NCBI GenBank assembly: GCA_026416065.1
Contig: JAOAFW010000159.1
Location: forward strand, 1 to 6,826
Length of the DNA stretch: 6,826 bases
Source: Fimbriimonadales bacterium
GTDB taxonomy: Bacteria > Armatimonadota > Fimbriimonadia > Fimbriimonadales > GBS-DC
Reading direction: 5' to 3'
Shown: positions 1-5,775 of the stretch, in pieces
Layout of the letters: every line of letters starts with the position of its first letter
How positions within the stretch are numbered: the stretch's first letter is position 1
The notes under the pieces: model-generated
What the model saw: the letters and a program-made list of their open reading frames with translations, nothing else
What the model was told of the DNA's origin: nothing
Databases searched by the model: none
Made by a program: the position numbers and the translations under genes

Positions 1-1
1 T

Positions 2-709
2 GGCGGCAACATCAATCGGCAGGCAGGCGGAACCTTCCGCGCCACTGTGGACGGGAGCAACAATACGATTACTTTTGAGAACCTGTCGCTGAATTTTCTG
101 GCGAACGGGCCTGCCGTGTTGCCCGTGACGCTCACGATTGCTGGTCAGTCGTTCCGCACGCGTAACCCAACCTCCACCTACATCTTGCCATCGCAGGGGA
201 TTAGCTTCCCGATTGGCACGGTGAACCTGAACCAGTTCACGGCGGCTCAGACGGGCGCAGGCGCGGGCGTGTTGACCCCCACGGGACCCGACCAATACAA
301 TTTCACTGCGGGCGTGCAGGTTGACCTAACCTTCGCCGCCGACTTACTGGGCAATCCGTTCGCACAGACCGTCCCCTTCGTGCTACCGCTGCAGGGGCAG
401 GTGGTCGTGAGCGGCAACAACGCGCTCATCACCTCGCTGCAGCCGCTCAACTTCTCGCAGACTTTCAACCCCAATTTGGATCTACCCCCGTTCGAGTTCG
501 GCTTGCCCACAATTCTGCCGCTAGGCAACACGGCAAACTTGATTTTCGACCTGACGCTGGAGGAGCTTGGGCTGAATGTCGACCTCGATGTCAACCTGCG
601 CGCGGAAGGGACGCTGGTTCCTGAGCCGGCGAGCCTGACAGCGTTAGGGCTGGGGCTGGCTGTGCTGGCGCGGCGGCGTCGCGTGGGTGGCATTTGCAAG
701 AAGGGGTGA
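2..709 (+). CDS. PEP-CTERM sorting domain protein, 5'-truncated by the window edge
   Basis: The reading frame is open from the first bases of the window, so the gene starts upstream; an in-frame GTG at 47 is probably internal. The visible 235 residues are rich in Thr, Asn, Leu and Val, alternate in a beta-strand-like pattern and carry no recognisable catalytic motif. About 29 residues from the end comes VPEP, then a short hydrophobic stretch (ASLTALGLGLAVLA), then RRRR. This is the layout of a PEP-CTERM signal: in that family the tail directs exported proteins to an exosortase, which cleaves and sorts them at the envelope, often in bacteria that make extracellular polysaccharide. The N-terminal export signal would lie outside the window. 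Eight residues (VGGICKKG) follow the Arg cluster, longer than the usual tail. The product is probably a surface or extracellular structural protein; its specific role is unknown. No exosortase gene is visible here. Confidence 0.8.
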   Translation, partial: GGNINRQAGGTFRATVDGSNNTITFENLSLNFLANGPAVLPVTLTIAGQSFRTRNPTSTYILPSQGISFPIGTVNLNQFTAAQTGAGAGVLTPTGPDQYNFTAGVQVDLTFAADLLGNPFAQTVPFVLPLQGQVVVSGNNALITSLQPLNFSQTFNPNLDLPPFEFGLPTILPLGNTANLIFDLTLEELGLNVDLDVNLRAEGTLVPEPASLTALGLGLAVLARRRRVGGICKKG

Positions 710-990
710 GCCCACCGACAATCAGCGGACGCCGACGGTGTTGAACGAGCGGCGTGAATCCTCACAATCTCTCCCCTCGCCCATCCTGAGGGAGAGGGGA
801 GAAATCGGATTCGCCTTCCTGCAGCGCAGTCGATCGGGAGCAAGGCTTACACAGAGGCGAGGTGCCCCCCCTCCGTTCCTCATCTCAACTCAGCGTAAAC
901 CGAACTGGCTGCACTCACAAGGGAGTTCTTAGCGATGCTATCGCTGGAGCAAGGCGACTCGACGGGCAGCTGCTGGCTCGCAACAAGATT
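710..990. other. Convergent intergenic region without a supported gene
   Basis: This 281-base gap separates the 3' ends of the PEP-CTERM gene (plus strand) and the metal ATPase gene (minus strand). Besides the hairpin at 770-802 it contains a small 6-3-6 inverted repeat, AGCGAT-GCT-ATCGCT, at 931-945, about 46 bases beyond the ATPase stop codon, again without a T-run. Short open frames here are low-complexity or run antisense into the ATPase gene and are not supported as genes. Confidence 0.6.
770..802. repeat. GC-rich hairpin in the convergent intergenic gap
   Basis: TCTCCCCTC (770-778) pairs with GAGGGGAGA (794-802), and CCC (780-782) pairs with GGG (790-792). There is one G/A mismatch between the two stems, and the loop is ATCCTGA. 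The hairpin lies 60 bases after the stop of the PEP-CTERM gene and about 190 bases beyond the stop of the converging metal ATPase gene. No T-tract follows on either strand, so it is not a canonical intrinsic terminator. It may be a copy of a dispersed palindromic repeat that also helps end or protect transcripts. Confidence 0.55.
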
Positions 991-3297
991 TTATCTCTCG
1001 ACAAGGCGGGGACGGTACACCAGCAGCCGTAGCCCGTTCAGCACCACAATCAGCGTACTGCCCTCATGCCCCACAACACCGATGGGCAGGCGCAGGTTCG
1101 CCACGAAAGTCAGGATCACCAGCACGACGATGACACCTGTTGCAAAAATCAGGTTCTGTTTCAGCACCTGCATCGCCCTTCGGCTAAGCGCGACGGCATA
1201 GGGCAGGTTGTTCAGGTCATTTCCCACGAGAGCGACATCGGCGGTCTCCAGCGCGACATCGGTACCCGCACCCATCGCGATACCGACCTCCGCTGCGGCT
1301 AAGGCGGGCGCGTCGTTGACTCCGTCACCCAGCATCGCTGTCGAGCCGAACTCGGTGCTGAGTTTGTGCAACACCTCCAGTTTCTCATGAGGCAACAGGT
1401 CGGCGTAGACGCGGTCGATGCCCGTCTGCTGGGCGACGGCACGGGCGATGGGTTCGGCATCGCCTGTGAGCATCGCCACGCAGGGGATGCCCAGCGCGTG
1501 GAGTTGCGTCACGGCTGGGGCGGCTTCGGGGCGCACTTTGTCTGCGGCGCCCGCCACTGCAAGAAACTGACCCGCCGCCCACACAATCATTGCGGTGTTC
1601 CCCGCCTCACGCAGACGCTCCACTGCCTCACGCACGGTGTTAGGCACGCTGCTATCCTCAAACAGGCGCAAGTTGCCAATTCGCGCCTCCACGCCGTCTG
1701 CCAGAGTGGCGATGATGCCCTTGCCGGGCACGGCTTCCACGCGCTGTACGGGGCGGGGGCTGTACCCTCGCGCTTCGGCTGCGCGTACCAGCGCCTGCGC
1801 CAGCGGGTGCTCCGAGCGCGACTCCACATCGATAATCACCTGCCATGCGTGCGCCTCCGATGCCCCCTCGAGCGTTGCCAGCTCCGTGAACTCCAGTTTG
1901 CCTTCGGTAAGCGTGCCCGTTTTATCGATGGCGACGGCTTTCACCGCTGCCAGCCGCTCCATCGGCTCGCCGCCTTTGAACAGGATGCCCCGTCGTGCCG
2001 CGTTCGCGATTGCACTCAACAGGGTGGCGGGCGTGCTAATCACCAGTGCGCAGGGCGAGGCGACCACCAGCAGGGTCATCGCACGATAAAAAGCGTCGGA
2101 GAATGTCCAGCCGAGAAGGGGTAAGCCCAACGCAACCAGCGCGGAACTGCCTATCACGGTCAGCGCGTAGCGTTGCTCAAATCGTTCCAGCCAGCGTTGC
2201 GTGCGGGCTTTCTGCTCTTGCGCCTGCTCCACGAGTCGCATAATCCTGTGGAGTAGCGTTTCGGTGGCAGGAGCGCGCACCTCAATCTCCAGAGTGCCGT
2301 TGCCGTTGATGGTGCCAGCGTACACCCTATCACCGAAGGCTTTATGCACGGGCACGCTCTCGCCCGTGATGGGGGATTGATCCACATGGGATTCGCCCTG
2401 TGCTACCACGCCGTCGGTAGGGATGCGTTCGCCTGGGCGCGTCAGCACTCGATCGCCGACCTGCAGTTCCTCTACCGGCACGGTTTCCACGCCGGCAGGG
2501 GTGATACGCAGCGCGGTTTCGGGCTGCAACGCCATCAGCGCGCGTACGGCGCGACGACTGCGCGCCAGCGCGTAGTTTTGCAGCGTGTTGGACAGCGAAA
2601 ACAGAAACAGCAGCGTCGCGCCTTCGGGGGCTTCACCGACAATCGCTGCGCCTATAGCAGCGGCAATCATCAGGAAGTTCACATCGAGCCGTCGCTCGCG
2701 CAGGGTCTGATAGCCGTCCATTACGCCGAAATAGCCACCTGCGAGGTAGGCAACTGCATATGCGAGATTAGCCAGCGTCGCCTGTTCCTGCCAGCGCAGT
2801 AGCCCACCGACAATAATCATCAGTAAGGTCAGCGCGGAGAGGATTGGCTCCCAGAGCGCGCGACTTTGCCGCAGGGGAACGGGGCGCTCGATGGCTTTCA
2901 CGCGGCGTAGGACACGGTCCACAGGTTCTGGCGGCGCGTTCTCCTGCTCGATGGTGAGCGTCTCGCCGTCGAAGCGGGCGCGATAGGCGACGCCGTTGAG
3001 CTGCCACCGCTTGCCGTGTTGCGCCACACTGGGGCACGCCGCGCACACGCCCACTTTAGGGTCGCGCAGGCTGCACGTCGGAATACGCACGCCCAGCTCC
3101 CGTAGTAGCGGCTCGGCGGCGCGTTGGGCATCCTCAGCGCGGATTTGTTGCGGGTCGTATTCCAGCTCTACCGAATCTTCTTTGTAGCGATACCGAATCC
3201 GCCGAATACCTTTATGCGCCAGCGCGACTTTCGCCATCTCGTCGGCACAGGAATCGGCTTCTGCTATGCGCTGACGAATGTATCGCATCACGCCCAT
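991..3297 (-). CDS. P1B-4-type heavy-metal translocating P-type ATPase (Fe/Co/Zn efflux)
   Basis: Inner-membrane pump that uses ATP to export a divalent transition metal. From the chosen ATG it has 768 residues. Visible motifs are TGES of the actuator domain (311-314), SPC in the metal-site helix (414-416), the phosphorylated Asp in DKTGT (D458), SEHP (495-498), TGD (611-613), GDGVND (657-662) and HEGST in the last helix (744-748). SPC with HEG(G)(S/T)T marks the P1B-4 group (CoaT, CtpD, PfeT types) and argues against Cu pumps (CPC). I count about eight membrane segments, four of them before the actuator domain. The first ~140 residues hold a degenerate HMA-like fold with one Cys (C17), then a cluster C75, C85, C88. 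The ATG at 3297 overlaps the upstream fur stop as TGATG and has GGGAGAG just before it; the longer start at 3339 would run far into fur. The metal is uncertain; the Fur-type partner favours Fe(II), with Co(II) or Zn(II) also possible. Confidence 0.92.
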   Translation of the reverse strand: MGVMRYIRQRIAEADSCADEMAKVALAHKGIRRIRYRYKEDSVELEYDPQQIRAEDAQRAAEPLLRELGVRIPTCSLRDPKVGVCAACPSVAQHGKRWQLNGVAYRARFDGETLTIEQENAPPEPVDRVLRRVKAIERPVPLRQSRALWEPILSALTLLMIIVGGLLRWQEQATLANLAYAVAYLAGGYFGVMDGYQTLRERRLDVNFLMIAAAIGAAIVGEAPEGATLLFLFSLSNTLQNYALARSRRAVRALMALQPETALRITPAGVETVPVEELQVGDRVLTRPGERIPTDGVVAQGESHVDQSPITGESVPVHKAFGDRVYAGTINGNGTLEIEVRAPATETLLHRIMRLVEQAQEQKARTQRWLERFEQRYALTVIGSSALVALGLPLLGWTFSDAFYRAMTLLVVASPCALVISTPATLLSAIANAARRGILFKGGEPMERLAAVKAVAIDKTGTLTEGKLEFTELATLEGASEAHAWQVIIDVESRSEHPLAQALVRAAEARGYSPRPVQRVEAVPGKGIIATLADGVEARIGNLRLFEDSSVPNTVREAVERLREAGNTAMIVWAAGQFLAVAGAADKVRPEAAPAVTQLHALGIPCVAMLTGDAEPIARAVAQQTGIDRVYADLLPHEKLEVLHKLSTEFGSTAMLGDGVNDAPALAAAEVGIAMGAGTDVALETADVALVGNDLNNLPYAVALSRRAMQVLKQNLIFATGVIVVLVILTFVANLRLPIGVVGHEGSTLIVVLNGLRLLVYRPRLVER

Positions 3298-3740
3298 CAC
3301 GCACTCTCCCGGTTGCTCAGTGAGCCGTTCACGCGACACTCAGGGCACAATCCGTAATACACAATCCGAGCACCCTGAATCTCGTAGCCCGAACGTTGCT
3401 CTACCGCCTGCTGCACGGTATGAATCAGGGTCTCGTCGAAGTCCACCACGCGGTGACAGCGAGTGCAGACGAGGTTGATATGCGGCGTCAGATCGGCGTC
3501 GAAATGGTCGGCACCGTCGCCCGCATCGCCCAGCGTATGCACCAGCCCCATCTCTTTCAGCACATGTAGCGTCTTGTAAACCGTCGCAAGGCTCAGTGTG
3601 GGGAACTGAGGCAGCAACTGATGGTAAATCATCATCGCGGTCGGATGGTCTTTACTTTCGGCGAGAATCTTGCAGATCGCGACGCGCTGGGGCGTCAGTC
3701 GCAACCCTGCTTGCTTCAACCCGATGGTCAGTCGGTTCAT
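3297..3740 (-). CDS. Fur/PerR-family metal-dependent transcriptional repressor
   Basis: 147 residues, the usual length of the family. The N-terminal winged helix contains GLRLTPQRVAI (12-22), HPTA..IY (32-39) and the recognition helix LSLATVYKTL (49-58). The C-terminal dimerisation domain has both CxxC pairs for structural Zn (C92/C95 and C132/C135). Likely regulatory-metal ligands, aligned by eye to Bacillus PerR, are H32, D81, H87 and D100. D81 is the Asp typical of PerR rather than the Glu of Fur, but the second His of the HxH pair is Asn (N89). The family binds Fe(II), Mn(II) or Zn(II) and represses metal or peroxide-stress genes. The start has a perfect AGGAGG five bases upstream. The gene is first in an operon with the metal ATPase, overlapping it by one base, so it most likely regulates that exporter and itself. 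Whether it is functionally Fur, PerR or Zur cannot be decided from sequence alone. Confidence 0.93.
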   Translation of the reverse strand: MNRLTIGLKQAGLRLTPQRVAICKILAESKDHPTAMMIYHQLLPQFPTLSLATVYKTLHVLKEMGLVHTLGDAGDGADHFDADLTPHINLVCTRCHRVVDFDETLIHTVQQAVEQRSGYEIQGARIVYYGLCPECRVNGSLSNRESA

Positions 3741-3745
3741 TACTC

Positions 3746-3751
3746 CCTCCT
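3746..3751 (-). promoter_or_regulatory. Ribosome binding site of the Fur-family gene
   Basis: AGGAGG on the minus strand, five bases before the ATG at 3740. It is a full Shine-Dalgarno match and fixes the start of the repressor. Confidence 0.85.
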
Positions 3752-3754
3752 GCG

Positions 3755-3767
3755 GAAAATGGTTTTC
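3755..3767. promoter_or_regulatory. Candidate operator: 5-3-5 palindrome near the transcription start
   Basis: On the plus strand it reads GAAAA-TGG-TTTTC, a perfect inverted repeat, nine bases downstream of the -10 box and so covering roughly +2 to +14 of the transcript. This is a sensible place for a repressor site, and the encoded Fur-family protein is the obvious candidate (autoregulation). It does not match the classical 19-bp Fur box or the 15-bp PerR box closely, so the assignment rests on position and symmetry only. Confidence 0.4.
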
Positions 3768-3775
3768 TGAAGCAA

Positions 3776-3804
3776 ATTATACTCTAAAACAGCGAGGATG
3801 TCAA
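3776..3804 (-). promoter_or_regulatory. Consensus sigma-70-type promoter of the fur-metal ATPase operon
   Basis: On the minus strand TTGACA (3799-3804) is followed by a 17-base spacer and TATAAT (3776-3781): a match to both consensus hexamers at ideal spacing. Transcription would begin near 3769 and give a leader of about 28 bases before the repressor ATG. A promoter this strong suits a unit that is held down by a repressor. It also shows that this operon can be transcribed independently of the upstream nrd genes. Confidence 0.85.
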
Positions 3805-3929
3805 GGGGCGATCAAACGAATGGTGGCGCGGGCGACCACAACGATGATGGTAAGGGGGACAGCATTACGGCATCGCGGACACGTCGGACTCGTTGCAGCT
3901 TTCGCTCAACTTCAGCGATACATATCAGT

Positions 3930-3965
3930 CCGTTCCTCCTTCCCTGAAGTGGGAAGGAGGAACGG
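3930..3965. terminator. Perfect 15-bp hairpin downstream of nrdA
   Basis: CCGTTCCTCCTTCCC (3930-3944) pairs without mismatch with GGGAAGGAGGAACGG (3951-3965) around the loop TGAAGT. It begins 19 bases after the nrdA stop codon and lies about 125 bases upstream of the fur promoter, where a terminator for the nrd transcript would be expected. No T-tract follows on the minus strand, so termination would not be classically intrinsic. It could instead be a 3'-end stabiliser or a dispersed palindromic repeat. Confidence 0.5.
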
Positions 3966-3984
3966 GTGGATGGAGAGCAGACTG

Positions 3985-5652
3985 CTACGCCTCGCATACG
4001 CGGCAACTGAGCAAGAGTTCCCGATTGAATTCTTGCGCCGCGTTGACACTGTACTGGTAATAGAGCGACTTCACGCCCAGTTCCGCCGCACGCAACAACA
4101 GTAAGTTGATGTCGCGTACGGGCGTCTCGGGGTGAATCATCAGGTTCAGCGATTGCCCCTGATCGATATACTGCTGGCGCTGCGCGGCTTGCTGTACCAG
4201 TGTCATCTGTGAGATTTCGCTGAAGGTTTTGAAGGTATCGCGCTCCTCGTCGCTCAGGAAGTCGAGGTGTTGCACCGAGCCGTCGTGCGCGGCGATGTCG
4301 TGCCAGACTTCGTCCGTATCTTTGCCACGCTCGCGCAATACCTGCTGCAGGTAGGGGTTCTTGAAGGTGGTCTTCACTTTCGCCAGGTCTTTTACGTGGT
4401 AGTTGCTCATAAACGGCTCGATGGAGGGCGAGACCTGTCCCAGAATAAACGAGGACGACTTGGTGGGCGCGATTGCCATCAGTGTTGTGTTGCGCCTGCC
4501 GTAGCCCTTCAGGTATTCAGGCTCGCCGAATCGACGCGCCAATTCTACTGAGGCGTTGTAGGCGCGATCGCGAATCGTGCGGAACACCTCCGTATTCAGG
4601 CGGTAGGCGTCCATGCTTTCAATCGGAATCCGCTTAGCCTGAAGCGGCGAGTGCCAGCCCAGCACGCCCAGTCCCAGTGCACGATGGCGCGAGGCAAATT
4701 GATACGCCCGCTGCATAAACGGGATATCCTTTACACGGCGGATAAAGTCTTCCATCACGGCATCTAAGAAGAAAACCATCGTCTCCACCGCATCAGTGTC
4801 TTTCCACTCATCGTAGTGCAACAGGTTCATCGATGAAAGGCAGCAGACGAAGCTTTCTTCATCATTTGAGGGCAACATTATCTCGGAACATAGATTCGAC
4901 GCATAGATTGTTTTACCCAGATCCTTATACGCATCCACCGTACCGCTATTGGCGTTGTCTTTGAAGAAGATATAGGGGATGCCGACTTCAGAGCGGGCTT
5001 GCAGCACCTTTGCCCACAGGCGTCGCTTCTCCGGGTCGCCGTTTTTCATCTGCTCCAGCCAGTCGTTGCCCACGCACACGCCCCAGTAGAGCAGCTGAAT
5101 CTCGCAGCCTTCGCGCTGGATCCAGAGCCACTCTTCGATGTCGGGGTGTTCGATGTCGATGTAGGCGGCGCACTGCCCGCGGCGCGTGCTGCCCTGACTG
5201 AACACTTCGATCATGCGGTCGAACAGCTTCGCGAAAGAGAAGCTGCCGTTGCTGGTACCGTTATCGCGGATGGGCGCGCCGCGCGGACGGAGTCGACCAA
5301 AATATGCTGAGGTTCCTCCGCCAAGCTTGGTCATCATCCCCACTTCGGAAGCGGTGAACAGGATGGAGGCGGAGTCGTCCTCGATGTAGCTGCCGTAGCA
5401 GGAGATAGGCAGCCCGCGCTGCAATCCGAAGTTCGTCCACACGGGCGTCGCCAGCGAGTACCAGCCTCGCGCCATGTAGTTGAAGAACTTGTCGGCGAAG
5501 CCCTCAATGCCCAGTAAATTTTCAGCATAGTCGCCAATCTGGCGGATGCGCTGCTCCGCCGAGACGCCCGGCAACAGATAATCACGCGACAGAAAGCGAC
5601 GGCTCTCCTCGTTGAGCCAGTAGAATAACGGTCTGTCCATAGACGATTGCAT
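3985..5652 (-). CDS. nrdA: Class I (NrdA-type) ribonucleotide reductase, large catalytic subunit
   Basis: Reduces ribonucleoside diphosphates to deoxyribonucleotides in the cytoplasm, using a radical delivered by NrdB. It has 555 residues, much shorter than the ~760 of E. coli NrdA, because it opens directly in the helical domain before the barrel; no ATP-cone is present. Visible active-site residues are C85 (in ISCYGS) and C270 (in FVCCLSS) as the redox pair, N253, C255 and E257 (in NLCSEI) as the radical Cys and its partners, Y531-Y532 of the radical path, and the C-terminal shuttle pair C550/C553. APTKSSSFILGQ (395-406) is the typical barrel loop. The ATG at 5652 has AGGAGG seven bases upstream. 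It lies 123 bases downstream of nrdB, with a palindrome between them. Without an ATP-cone it should lack the classical dATP off-switch of overall activity. NrdA is more likely than NrdE, but the subgroup would need phylogeny. Confidence 0.95.
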   Translation of the reverse strand: MQSSMDRPLFYWLNEESRRFLSRDYLLPGVSAEQRIRQIGDYAENLLGIEGFADKFFNYMARGWYSLATPVWTNFGLQRGLPISCYGSYIEDDSASILFTASEVGMMTKLGGGTSAYFGRLRPRGAPIRDNGTSNGSFSFAKLFDRMIEVFSQGSTRRGQCAAYIDIEHPDIEEWLWIQREGCEIQLLYWGVCVGNDWLEQMKNGDPEKRRLWAKVLQARSEVGIPYIFFKDNANSGTVDAYKDLGKTIYASNLCSEIMLPSNDEESFVCCLSSMNLLHYDEWKDTDAVETMVFFLDAVMEDFIRRVKDIPFMQRAYQFASRHRALGLGVLGWHSPLQAKRIPIESMDAYRLNTEVFRTIRDRAYNASVELARRFGEPEYLKGYGRRNTTLMAIAPTKSSSFILGQVSPSIEPFMSNYHVKDLAKVKTTFKNPYLQQVLRERGKDTDEVWHDIAAHDGSVQHLDFLSDEERDTFKTFSEISQMTLVQQAAQRQQYIDQGQSLNLMIHPETPVRDINLLLLRAAELGVKSLYYQYSVNAAQEFNRELLLSCRVCEA

Positions 5653-5659
5653 GGTGATG

Positions 5660-5665
5660 CCTCCT
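5660..5665 (-). promoter_or_regulatory. Ribosome binding site of nrdA
   Basis: AGGAGG on the minus strand, seven bases before the ATG at 5652. It supports that start over the in-frame Met four codons later and shows that nrdA has its own strong translation signal despite the palindrome upstream. Confidence 0.8.
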
Positions 5666-5692
5666 GTGATAATGACCTAAAACCCCGTAAAT

Positions 5693-5772
5693 GCAAGATT
5701 CCTCGTCTCCAACTCGGAATGATGTTTGCACTTAAGGGGTGCTGTTATTCCGAGTGAAGCGAGGAATCTTGC
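5693..5772. repeat. 80-bp two-tier palindromic element between nrdB and nrdA
   Basis: The outer arms GCAAGATTCCTCG (5693-5705) and CGAGGAATCTTGC (5760-5772) are perfectly complementary over 13 bases. Inside them ACTCGGAAT (5712-5720) pairs with ATTCCGAGT (5747-5755). The centre has a further weak stem (GCAC.../...GTGC). The element begins three bases after the nrdB stop codon and ends about 28 bases before the nrdA ribosome binding site. It looks like a non-coding palindromic repeat of the REP or MITE kind. In the mRNA it would form a long hairpin able to protect nrdB mRNA or reduce read-through into nrdA. No transposase is present. Confidence 0.75.
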
Positions 5773-5775
5773 TTG

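Noticed and set aside
247..843. 198-codon open frame on the minus strand opposite the PEP-CTERM gene
   Set aside because: Ser/Pro/Arg-rich low-complexity translation, antisense to a gene with a clear sorting tail, and it runs through the hairpin at 770-802.
935..1201. Plus-strand open frame of 88 codons preceded by GGGAG
   Set aside because: The purine run is 11 or more bases from the ATG, most of the frame is antisense to the ATPase 3' end, and the protein looks like random Ser/Thr/Arg sequence.
1366..2124. Long open frame (252 codons) on the plus strand opposite the metal ATPase gene
   Set aside because: It lies wholly antisense to a gene with all P-type ATPase motifs, is rich in Cys, His and Arg, and has no recognisable domain; it is a by-product of the GC-rich codon pattern.
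3298..3339. Upstream ATG at 3339 as start of the metal ATPase
   Set aside because: It would overlap fur by 43 bases and add 14 unconserved-looking residues; the ATG at 3297 has a good ribosome binding site and a TGATG junction.
3670..4104. Plus-strand frame across the fur-nrdA gap, including an ATG at 3970 behind AAGGAGGA
   Set aside because: The Shine-Dalgarno match belongs to the perfect hairpin arm, and the frame is antisense to both the fur 5' end and the nrdA 3' end; nothing in it resembles a protein family.
5666..5692. Possible weak promoter for nrdA (TTGCAT-16-CATTAT, minus strand)
   Set aside because: Only three or four matches per hexamer, and it overlaps the palindrome edge; too weak to annotate.
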